From positions 1-34,977 of IMG/VR virus record IMGVR_UViG_3300010389_000058: a stretch of DNA of 34,977 bases; one strand, written 5' to 3'. Positions 1 to 7,200 of this stretch are shown piece after piece. The notes below the pieces were generated by a model. The model did not search any database. It saw only the letters and a list, made by a program, of their open reading frames with translations, and had not been told where the DNA came from. The translations under genes and the position numbers were made by a program. Each line of letters begins with the position of its first letter. Positions within the stretch are counted from its first letter, which is position 1. The DNA is from a virus.

Positions 1-31
1 TTACAATATCATTAACTTGTAACTTTGACAT
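1..31 (-). CDS. Partial structural gene (N-terminal 10 codons)
   Basis: An ATG at 31-29 opens a frame that runs off the left edge (MSKLQVNDIV...). Short starts of the form MSxLxVxxIV are typical of cyanophage tail-fibre-like proteins, and this gene follows the glycine-rich protein by only about 20 bases, so it probably continues the tail-fibre series. A late-promoter-like CATAAATA lies 18 bases upstream. Only ten residues are visible, so the product is inferred from context. The ribosome-binding site is weak. Confidence 0.5.
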   Translation of the reverse strand, partial: MSKLQVNDIV

Positions 32-48
32 GAGTTTATGTTTTTAGG

Positions 49-56
49 TATTTATG
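49..56 (-). promoter_or_regulatory. T4-type late promoter candidate (CATAAATA)
   Basis: On the minus strand the sequence reads CATAAATA, matching the NATAAATA late-promoter core of T4-like cyanophages. It lies 18 bases before the ATG of the partial gene at the left edge, and its internal TAA (54-52) is the stop codon of the glycine-rich gene. Confidence 0.5.
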
Positions 57-2073
57 AAGGATAAGCAATGATGACAATACCGGAACCACCACTGCCAGCA
101 GCAAAAAATGGTCCACCACTTGCGCTAGTGCCATCAGCAGCACCACCGCCACCACCTCCACCACGATTTACCATACCATTTCCGGCATTGGTTTTTGGAT
201 TATTATCACCACCAGCACCACCTGTTCCATCAGGTGAACCATATGGAGTATGTGATCCATCTGTACCAAGACCGCCACCGCCACCACCAGCATAATAGAC
301 CGCATCATCAGACGCACCTGTAATACCAGCAGAAATTGTATATCTAGCACCAACACCACCTTTTGCATTAGTAGTATATGGTTCGCCAGCTCCACCAGCA
401 CCACCTGCGCCACCGCCACCACCACCAATATAAGGTGCTGGTGGTCCTACATCTTGTCCTGCATGACCAAATCCATTACTTCCTGGAGATGTAATATCAA
501 TTCCTCCAGGATGAGGAGCATTATTGGGTCCAGCTACGCCAGCAGGATTAGATGCCCAAGTAGCACCACCACCAGAACCACCATTTGGTTGACCAGCAGA
601 TCCAGCATATGGAGGTGACGATCTTGATCCACCTCTACCACCACCTCCAGCAGTGATTGGCGATCCAAATGATGATGGATTTCCTAGACCAGATGGATCA
701 TTGCTGGTGCCATCAGTAGCAGCTGCTCCACCACCACCCACGGTAACTGTTACTGCTGTTCCAGTTCCTGTGATGGGAGTAGTACCATATTTAACACCTC
801 CTCCACCACCACCAGAACCAGCAGTAGACCAAGGTGCATTGGTAGGAGTTACTTTACCTCCTCCTCCACCACCACCAACTACAAGGTAGGTTACATTGCC
901 GTCTACCCAATTAGGTTCTGTAGTAAAAGTACTTGAACCAAGGAAAGTATGAATAGTTTTACCGTTAGCATAACTAATAGCACCACCAGTTGCTTTTGCG
1001 GTTGCTGTTAGTTGTGCAATTTGATAACGGACTACTACGATTCCGGAACCACCATTAGCACCACCACCTTCTGTTGATGGGCCAGCACCTCCTCCCCCAC
1101 CACCAGTAGAGTAAGTTCCAGCATTTCCAACACCAGAACCTCCATTACCACCTCCTCCTGCACCACCAGTAGACGCTGGAAACCCAGATGACTGCCCTCC
1201 ACCACCGCCACCAGCAAAATAACCACCACCAGGATTTGGACCTGGTGTTCCTATTGGTTGTGTAGTTGCTGGAGGTCCTGCCAATAAATATTGCCTTCCT
1301 ATACCACCTGTACCTGTGCCAGTTGCAGCTGGTTGTGTAGCATTACCACCAGCACCACCAGCACCACCGCCACCTGCACCACCGTTTGGAGATGCATCTC
1401 CACCAGGATTTCCATATCCAGTTGAGTTTGGTCCACCAGAAGATGGTTGAGAACCAGGACGACCTGGTTCTGGTGATCCTCCAGGATATGGAACTTCTGT
1501 ACCACCACCTCCACCAGATCCTCCACCAGCTCCACCATATTCTCTACCTCCGCCATAACCACCACCAAGGGCAGTTGCTGTATTTATTGGAGTTGGAGAA
1601 ACTGGTGGACCGAAAACAGAGTCATTTCCCTGAGCTCCTGGAGTTGCTGCTATTCTACCACCAACTCCCCCTGCACCAATAGTTACTGAATAAGAACCTG
1701 GAGAAGAAACTGAATAACCACTATTATAAATTAGTCCGCCAGATCCACCTCCAGCAGCACCAGCAGAAGTGTAACTTCTACTTCCTCCTCCTCCACCACC
1801 ACCAGCAACAACAAGATACTCAACGGTATCACCAAAAGAACCAGGTGCTGTTACATCAAAAGTACCTGATGAAGTAAAGATGTGTGCTCTATAAACAGTA
1901 GGTCCATCAGTGTAGTCACTAATGATACCACCAGTTGCTGTTAAACCAGTAGGTACAATAGTAGGTCCAGAATTTGCACCACCACCAGCACCAAAGTTCT
2001 GTCTAAAATATTCTAAAAGGTGTCCGTCTGCTTTTGTTGTTGTAGGATGACTACCAGTAGATCTTGCTCCCAT
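52..2073 (-). CDS. Glycine-rich tail fibre/adhesin protein
   Basis: A 673-aa protein with a short N-terminal region (to about residue 60) followed by two copies of a glycine-rich domain, about residues 64-350 and 372-673. Each copy opens with a beta segment (HIFTSSGTFDV; HTFLGSSTFTT), then a YLVVxGGGGGGG turn, long GGxGGxGG runs, and a closing GSGIVVVRY or GSGIVIIAYP strand. This is the phage glycine-rich domain architecture; in T4-like phages such as S16 the gp38 adhesin folds glycine-rich motifs into polyglycine-II helices that present receptor-binding loops. A surface adhesin role is inferred. The start is supported by GAGGTGA about 8 bases before the ATG. The gene follows the 135-aa gene by 11 bases, so the two are probably co-transcribed. 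The codons for Gly make the opposite strand read as spurious proline-rich frames. Confidence 0.8.
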   Translation of the reverse strand: MGARSTGSHPTTTKADGHLLEYFRQNFGAGGGANSGPTIVPTGLTATGGIISDYTDGPTVYRAHIFTSSGTFDVTAPGSFGDTVEYLVVAGGGGGGGSRSYTSAGAAGGGSGGLIYNSGYSVSSPGSYSVTIGAGGVGGRIAATPGAQGNDSVFGPPVSPTPINTATALGGGYGGGREYGGAGGGSGGGGGTEVPYPGGSPEPGRPGSQPSSGGPNSTGYGNPGGDASPNGGAGGGGAGGAGGNATQPAATGTGTGGIGRQYLLAGPPATTQPIGTPGPNPGGGYFAGGGGGGQSSGFPASTGGAGGGGNGGSGVGNAGTYSTGGGGGGAGPSTEGGGANGGSGIVVVRYQIAQLTATAKATGGAISYANGKTIHTFLGSSTFTTEPNWVDGNVTYLVVGGGGGGGKVTPTNAPWSTAGSGGGGGGVKYGTTPITGTGTAVTVTVGGGGAAATDGTSNDPSGLGNPSSFGSPITAGGGGRGGSRSSPPYAGSAGQPNGGSGGGATWASNPAGVAGPNNAPHPGGIDITSPGSNGFGHAGQDVGPPAPYIGGGGGGAGGAGGAGEPYTTNAKGGVGARYTISAGITGASDDAVYYAGGGGGGLGTDGSHTPYGSPDGTGGAGGDNNPKTNAGNGMVNRGGGGGGGAADGTSASGGPFFAAGSGGSGIVIIAYPS

Positions 2074-2084
2074 GTCTAATCACC

Positions 2085-2492
2085 TCAAATATCTGTGTCG
2101 CCAAGGATTTGATAGTTGATAGCACTACCAATACCTGCTCCTCCAACTGCTGCTGCTGGTTGTGTAACTTCTACAACAATCTTTTCTCCATCAACCAACA
2201 CCAGAGGATAGTTCATCTCATAGAAGAAAGTTTCGTTTGAATCAAGGTCAACTCTTGCTAATCTATATGCCGTCTGTCCTACAGAAATATCACTTACACC
2301 ATTTGGATACACATAAAGTGAGGAAGTTGCAGTCGCAAGTCCAGTATTATGCATCACCACACCACGCAAATAAGTGGTTGATGCAACACCAACTCCACCA
2401 GCAGTGGGAGTAACTCCAACCGTCAAGATACCAACGGTATTAATTCCCGTTACTGCCTGAATTCCCAGTAATTTAGTTCTTTTAAGTCCCAT
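2085..2492 (-). CDS. Small virion structural protein (tail-fibre accessory)
   Basis: A 135-aa protein opening MGLKRTKLLGIQAVTGIN and rich in short beta segments (VVMHNTG, SSLYVYPNG, YPLVLVDGEKIVVEV). It has no signal peptide or membrane segment. Its C-terminal half resembles in style the 183-aa protein at 10232-10783 (a strand, a DGE or SGDE turn, then a closing strand), which suggests a shared fold such as a small cap or collar on a fibre. The relationship is by eye and not tested. It sits between the 87-aa fibre fragment and the glycine-rich gene. No specific function is recognised. Confidence 0.7.
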   Translation of the reverse strand: MGLKRTKLLGIQAVTGINTVGILTVGVTPTAGGVGVASTTYLRGVVMHNTGLATATSSLYVYPNGVSDISVGQTAYRLARVDLDSNETFFYEMNYPLVLVDGEKIVVEVTQPAAAVGGAGIGSAINYQILGDTDI

Positions 2493-2511
2493 TGGTATAT
2501 ACTTTTAGAGT

Positions 2512-2519
2512 TATTTAGT
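2512..2519 (-). promoter_or_regulatory. Weak late-promoter-like site (ACTAAATA)
   Basis: The minus strand reads ACTAAATA, one mismatch from NATAAATA, 19 bases before the ATG of the 135-aa gene and overlapping the stop of the 87-aa gene. The position fits the other late promoters here, but the mismatch makes the call tentative. Confidence 0.28.
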
Positions 2520-2778
2520 TAAATAATGCTGCATCAAGTTCAGTGAACCCTGCAGGAACACCGACAAATGTAGTTGCAGTAACAACACCAGCAACAACAT
2601 TATTGACTGTTATATCTGGTGTTCCAGAAAGTCCAGTTGCATTACCAGTTACATTACCAGTTAGATCTCCACTAAAGCTAGTAGATGTAGTTACACCAGT
2701 AACAACAGCACCATCAGGTAATGATGGACTTTCGTTACCAGATCTACCTCTTAAAGTAGTAACTCTTAAACTTGACAT
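2515..2778 (-). CDS. Short tail-fibre-like structural protein
   Basis: An 87-aa protein with the cyanophage fibre style: MSSLRVTTLRGRSG, then GAVVTGVTTSTSFSGDL, GNVTGNATGLSGTPDIT and a C-terminal LDAALFN. The TGLSGTPDIT segment recurs in the 422-aa protein (8964-10232), showing the two share a repeat module. The start overlaps the stop of the upstream 233-aa gene by one base (TGATG), which points to translational coupling. It could be a free-standing fibre segment or a shortened paralogue of a longer fibre gene. It is too short to assign a role beyond structural. Confidence 0.65.
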   Translation of the reverse strand: MSSLRVTTLRGRSGNESPSLPDGAVVTGVTTSTSFSGDLTGNVTGNATGLSGTPDITVNNVVAGVVTATTFVGVPAGFTELDAALFN

Positions 2779-3479
2779 CAGAGATCTCCGATTTGAAGGA
2801 CATCAATAATCATTGTCTTACCAGTTCCAACAGTAACTGCTACTCCAGACGCAATTTCAATGTTTGGAGTAACACTTACGATAATTGATGTATTGACACC
2901 AGCACTTGAGGTATCTAACAACATATTTTCACCAACTGCTGCATAAGTATCAATGTAACTGAAAGGTGAATCAGTTGCTCCATCTGCATACTTAATAGCA
3001 GTTCCAAGACCACCACCACCTCCACCACCTGAAATGCTGATATCAACAGTTTTTGCTACTGCATCATAAACAAAGGTGTTACCAGCACCAACAAAGTTCA
3101 GTGCAGTGATAACACCAGTCGTTACATTAGTTCCTGCTGACTGAATACCGATGTTAATACCACCAGTAACATTCAGTTCTCCACTGATTGTTTGAGTGCT
3201 TACATCTGGTTGAATTGCATTTGCAACTCTAAAATCATCAAAAACTTGGAACTCAATTGTGTCATTAAGATTTGCTGCAGTCAGTAATGTGACTGATGAA
3301 CCATCTCTTGCTGTAAAATCTTGTCCATCAACAAGTCTTACACCATTACGAAATACACTAATGGCATTTATCCTATAACCACCAGTAATATTAAAAAGTG
3401 TTTGAGATGCAGTTGCAGTAATTGATATGACTTTAGAAGCCACATTATTTGTCAACTGAATTGGATTTCCAATCGCCAT
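2778..3479 (-). CDS. Tail-fibre-like virion structural protein
   Basis: A 233-aa protein. Residues about 20-80 form a fibre N-terminal module (ISVFRNGVRLVDGQDFTA ... DTIEFQVFDDF) that matches in pattern the start of the 422-aa protein at 8964-10232 (FINGVKMIEGSDYT). A linker with NFVGAGNTF and VDISISGGGGGGG also recurs there. The C-terminal part is beta-rich and ends IDVLQIGDL. A perfect T4 late promoter (TATAAATA, 3507-3500) lies 20 bases before the ATG, inside the 3' end of the homing endonuclease gene, so expression does not depend on read-through from that gene. Structural role is inferred from modular similarity and context. Confidence 0.75.
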   Translation of the reverse strand: MAIGNPIQLTNNVASKVISITATASQTLFNITGGYRINAISVFRNGVRLVDGQDFTARDGSSVTLLTAANLNDTIEFQVFDDFRVANAIQPDVSTQTISGELNVTGGINIGIQSAGTNVTTGVITALNFVGAGNTFVYDAVAKTVDISISGGGGGGGLGTAIKYADGATDSPFSYIDTYAAVGENMLLDTSSAGVNTSIIVSVTPNIEIASGVAVTVGTGKTMIIDVLQIGDL

Positions 3480-3485
3480 TATTGA

Positions 3486-4169
3486 CTATCGTTTTTCTTT
3501 ATTTATAAGTTTTCTTTTCATCCAAGCATCTTTCATTTTTTTCTTGGTTTCTTCCGAATGCTTTTTACCGTAGAAATGATTTTTTTCTCCAGAAGTTGAT
3601 TTTGAAATTTTTTGTTTTGTTTGCTCTGATATCACCTTTCCTTTATTAGCATCACTTAATTTTTTTCTTGTTTCTTTAGTAAAAGATTTACCAAAATTTG
3701 GGTTCTTTTCTCCTTTTTGAAATATTGAAGATTTTGATATTTTTATTTTATGTTCTTCACTTAACTTCTTTTTTCTTTGAGATTTACTTAAATTTTCTCT
3801 ATGACTCTTTGAAAATTCTCTACCATATAATGGGGATTTTTCTCCTTTCAATTCTTTTAAAATATTGGATCTCCTTTTTTTTAAATTTTCATAAATTGAA
3901 GAAGTTTTTATTTTGTTTCTGTTACACATTATCCAAAAAGCATAAGTCATCTTTTTGGTTCTATTATCATTTAATCCGTATCTGTTAATATAAACTTTTT
4001 CTAATAATGCATGAGCAATATAATGTTCTCTTGCAGTTAATGCAACAACTCTATTATTATTCCCAAAAATACTCTTTGGAAATGTATGATGCCTTTCTAT
4101 ATAACCCTCAGGGCAATTTCTATTCTCTGCTTTCCTTATAAGATTACAGTAAATCTTTAGATAATTCAT
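3486..4169 (-). CDS. Free-standing HNH homing endonuclease with NUMOD3 repeats
   Basis: A 227-aa protein. Residues about 20-55 carry an HNH core (GYIERHHTFPKS, then an Asn-rich stretch and LTAREHYIAH with His49 and His53). Three NUMOD3-type DNA-binding repeats follow at about 107-135, 151-180 and 192-218, each of the form GEKxPxxGKxxSxExRxKxS. This architecture is that of phage homing endonucleases, which cut a cognate intronless or insertless site and spread by repair. The gene is visibly far more AT-rich and Lys-rich than the fibre genes on both sides, consistent with recent mobility. It has its own late promoter 24 bases upstream, a terminator before that, and an 11-bp inverted repeat next to its start. 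It sits between genes rather than in an intron. The RBS is weak (TAGAG just after the repeat arm). Confidence 0.9.
   Translation of the reverse strand: MNYLKIYCNLIRKAENRNCPEGYIERHHTFPKSIFGNNNRVVALTAREHYIAHALLEKVYINRYGLNDNRTKKMTYAFWIMCNRNKIKTSSIYENLKKRRSNILKELKGEKSPLYGREFSKSHRENLSKSQRKKKLSEEHKIKISKSSIFQKGEKNPNFGKSFTKETRKKLSDANKGKVISEQTKQKISKSTSGEKNHFYGKKHSEETKKKMKDAWMKRKLINKEKR
3500..3507 (-). promoter_or_regulatory. T4-type late promoter (perfect TATAAATA)
   Basis: The minus strand reads TATAAATA, the exact T4 late consensus, 20 bases upstream of the ATG at 3479. It lies within the last codons of the HNH endonuclease gene, so late transcription of the 233-aa gene and its followers restarts after the homing endonuclease. 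Confidence 0.75.
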
Positions 4170-4193
4170 TCTACTCTAATTTGACCGCATATG

Positions 4194-4201
4194 TATTTAT
4201 A
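4194..4201 (-). promoter_or_regulatory. T4-type late promoter of the HNH gene (perfect TATAAATA)
   Basis: The minus strand reads TATAAATA 24 bases before the ATG at 4169 and directly after the U-tract of the terminator. It is the only promoter-like element between that terminator and the HNH start, so it probably confines HNH expression to late infection. Confidence 0.75.
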
Positions 4202-4203
4202 TT

Positions 4204-4228
4204 AAAAAGGAGGGATTTTCACCCTCCT
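4204..4228 (-). terminator. Rho-independent terminator after the 1562-aa gene
   Basis: On the minus strand AGGAGGG, a 7-base loop and CCCTCCT form a GC-rich 7-bp hairpin followed directly by TTTT. It lies 34 bases after the stop of the LamG/SPRY gene and before the HNH gene, and should block read-through into the endonuclease. Confidence 0.85.
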
Positions 4229-4259
4229 CCTGATAGATTGCGGTCAAATCAGGTATTAG

Positions 4260-4267
4260 TATTTATC
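4260..4267 (-). promoter_or_regulatory. Late-promoter-like site overlapping a stop codon (GATAAATA)
   Basis: GATAAATA on the minus strand matches NATAAATA, and its internal TAA is the stop codon of the 1562-aa gene. A transcript started here would run straight into the terminator at 4228-4204, so the site may be inactive or give only a short leader RNA. Confidence 0.35.
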
Positions 4268-7200
4268 GGGCATTGGACTGTGCTCCGTAGAGGTTGAATG
4301 TTGGTGCTTCTGCGAATGCTGCGTAGATGTAATTTTGAGAACCTGTTTGAGTGAATGAACTTGAGCTTCTTATAACAAATCCATTACTTACAATATCAAT
4401 TGCATCGGCAGATAAATCTCCCTCTTGGGCATTGCTATTTGGGAACAATTGTTTTTGTGAAGGATTATATGTATTTCTGGTAGAATCCCATATTGTCCAG
4501 TTTCCTGTACTATCAGATCTCTTCACCATAATGAATGCAGGTTTAAATCCCAAAAAGTTGAAATCTGGTTGTGCAGTTGCTAATGAACCTTTACATACAC
4601 CAAATTTACTGAATCCGGGGATTTCTGCCCAAGCATAAACGATCACGTCACCAAGATTTGCCCAAGCAGAACCTATGGAAAAAGTATTTGCATCAGGAGA
4701 CGTTGAGTTCCAAACAGTAGTAGCACCTGTAACTTGACCAGCAGTTGTATTTAAAACCAAATAAGCATCTTTTCCAAGAGATTGGTGATATACATCCCAT
4801 TGGAATGTAGTAAGTGGTTTAGCAATTATAAATGCTGGTGCTTTTCCAAGTCCGTGTGGATATGAACCTGCTGGTGAAGCACCTGCATTCCATTTAATGA
4901 TAGAAAAACCAGATTTTGTATTTGCAGAAATAGCAGATATAGTTTTAGTTCCAGCAGTTAATCCAGCAGCAGAAGCAGTATCATAACCTACATCATCAAT
5001 ATTGAAGGTGTTTGAGTTTCCACCTGCTTTCCAAGCCCAGGCAACATATTGAGCATCGCCAGAATAAGCGCCACCAATAGGGCCATTGACATTGTAGCCA
5101 CCGGCAGTGTTATCAACAACAGTGAATCCAGATGAATTAAACGAAGTTACATTAAATCCAGACTCCAGAACCTCCTCACCTGTCTGATTTGATCTGATCC
5201 TATAGGAAGCACCACGGACTGTATCCACAAGAGTGTGATCTTGTAAATTAGTGCTACGGCATTTAATCCACACCAAATCTGGTTTAAATCCGATATCAAT
5301 ACTCTGTGTACTTCCATTACCAGTATAAGTCACAATACCAACATACTGATCAGGACGAGCAATCACAGTAGAAGGACGTGCATTAGCAGCATTTAATGGT
5401 TGGAAACCTTCTGGTGGTGGGAACTTAAAGGGTTTTTGACCGAAATTCCATATTTGTTCGGAATTTGATCCGTTACTATCATCAAATTGAACAATATAGT
5501 GTAGGCCATTACTAGTATCAATAGTTGAAAATGCTATTCCCTGATCTGCCCCATTTTTATAAAATCTAACCGTTCCATTATCTGCATCAAATGCTATTCC
5601 AATAGTGTCTCCAACAGTTTGCCATGTAGCACCATAAGAAGTTCTTGAATCTCCGACTGTTACTTTTCTACCATCATTTAGATATGCATAAGCAAAGTTA
5701 GATGCTCCATTACCTGGATAGGTGTCAGCATGATCAAATCTAGCTATTCCACATGCGTTTGCACTACCAGTTCCAAGTACAGTGGTTTCTGCATACCATT
5801 TACCACTTGTGACACCCATAGTAGAAAACTGACATCCATAAGCACCACTTGAAACTCCTTTGAGATTACCTTCTGAAAGTGTGAATGAACCATCAAGAGG
5901 ATTCAAAGTAGCATAACCACTCTCTTGTCCTCTTACTGCATTGATATCAGTTGTGAATGGGTTGAAGTTGGTTGCTGCTGCGTTTCCGTTTGCTGTAACT
6001 GGATCAGTAAGAACCGTTCCATCAACTCTAACTCCCCACAAAGCAGCAGATCCGGCACTTCTTACTATTGTAGTATTTCCACTCATTGTTCCAGTAAAAG
6101 GAACTGTTGTCCATATACCATTAACACCACCAGGATCTGCTGCATTTGTATTATTATAATTTTGTCCGTTTATGTTAAGTGTGATAGTTTGTAATTCAAA
6201 ATTATTTGTAAAAATTTCTAATGAAGTATTAACTGTAATAGTTTGTGTTGTTAATATTCTAGTAGTTGTATCAATGGTTGCATAATTTCCTGGTGTTAGA
6301 TTTCCATCAAAAGCTTTTGTAGCATCAGTTAATGTTGAACTACTACTCCAAAAAGTTCCGTCATTAATACCACTTGTGGGAACAACATCAAATGCAGTTG
6401 CAGAAGTATTAGACTGACAACACAGAAGTTTAGTGTTGGTTACATCAGTTAATGGTGCTGATGGGGGTGTGAAGTCTGATGTGTAGAGTGCGGTTCCTTT
6501 GATGATACGGAGGTTGCTGATGAAACCAGGAAAGAAATAATTATTGTTTTGAGAACCAATACCTAAAAGTTGCGTTGAATTTCCAAGAGTATATTCAGCA
6601 GATACTGTTGTATTTGCAACATTTTTGCCATCAACAAAAATAATTATATTAGTTCCATTTCTAACACAAGCAATATGATGCCAATTGCCGTCATTGACAA
6701 CAACACCGGATGTATTTAATTGAACTTGATAATTAGTTCCACTTGATAACCAACAGGAAACATAACTACCCATACCAACATAGAAAGATGTATCGGATGA
6801 AGCACCATATAATGATTGAGTAACTACTGTCGTTAACTCACCATTTGTAGTTGCTTTGGTATTTCCATAAAATTCAATAGTCCAATCACCACTACCAAAG
6901 TTCCAATCATCACTATCAGCAAGACTTAAATAATCACCAGTACCATCAAAACTCACAGCACCATCAGTAATCTTGGCAAGTTTAGAACCACCACTCACAC
7001 CTGATGGAGTGTCTGGAAGAATATCTGGGTTTGTTGATGCTGGTATGAAGTTACTGGTGTATTTTGCTACTCCTTTGTAGATGCGAAGGTCTTGAATATA
7101 TCCATCCATAGGATCAAATAACCCTGTTCCAAATTCTCTTCCTCCTATTTTAATCCCAGTAGCTGATGCTGTTGGCATTGCTGCTGTCCAACTACCAGAA

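Larger units (their letters stand above)
4179..4249 (-). repeat. 11-bp inverted repeat enclosing terminator and late promoter upstream of the HNH gene
   Basis: ATTTGACCGCA (4179-4189) and its exact complement TGCGGTCAAAT (4239-4249) form an inverted repeat with 49 bases between the arms. Between them lie the terminator (4228-4204) and a late promoter (4201-4194). In a read-through transcript the arms could pair and place a stem directly against the TAGAG ribosome-binding region of the HNH gene. A transcript started at the late promoter would begin at about 4188, inside the second arm, and so could not form the stem. Confidence 0.7.

Noticed and set aside
68-889. Proline-rich plus-strand open frames opposite the glycine-rich gene (for example 68-295 and 653-889)
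   Set aside because: Gly codons (GGN) read on the other strand as Pro (CCN), so long open proline-rich frames arise automatically. They have no RBS or domain, and run against all genes.
1581-1588. AATAAATA on the minus strand inside the glycine-rich gene
   Set aside because: It matches the late motif but lies in mid-gene, far from any start codon. Most likely chance.
52-2073. Regular GGx/CCA repeats as a CRISPR array or satellite
   Set aside because: The repeats are codon-level (GGN) within one frame, without constant-length spacers or exact repeat units.
3698-3988. A 96-aa plus-strand Phe/Leu-rich frame opposite the HNH gene, which might be read as a membrane protein
   Set aside because: It is the antisense of Lys/Glu-rich codons (AAA, GAA give TTT, TTC), a known artefact in AT-rich genes. 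No RBS.
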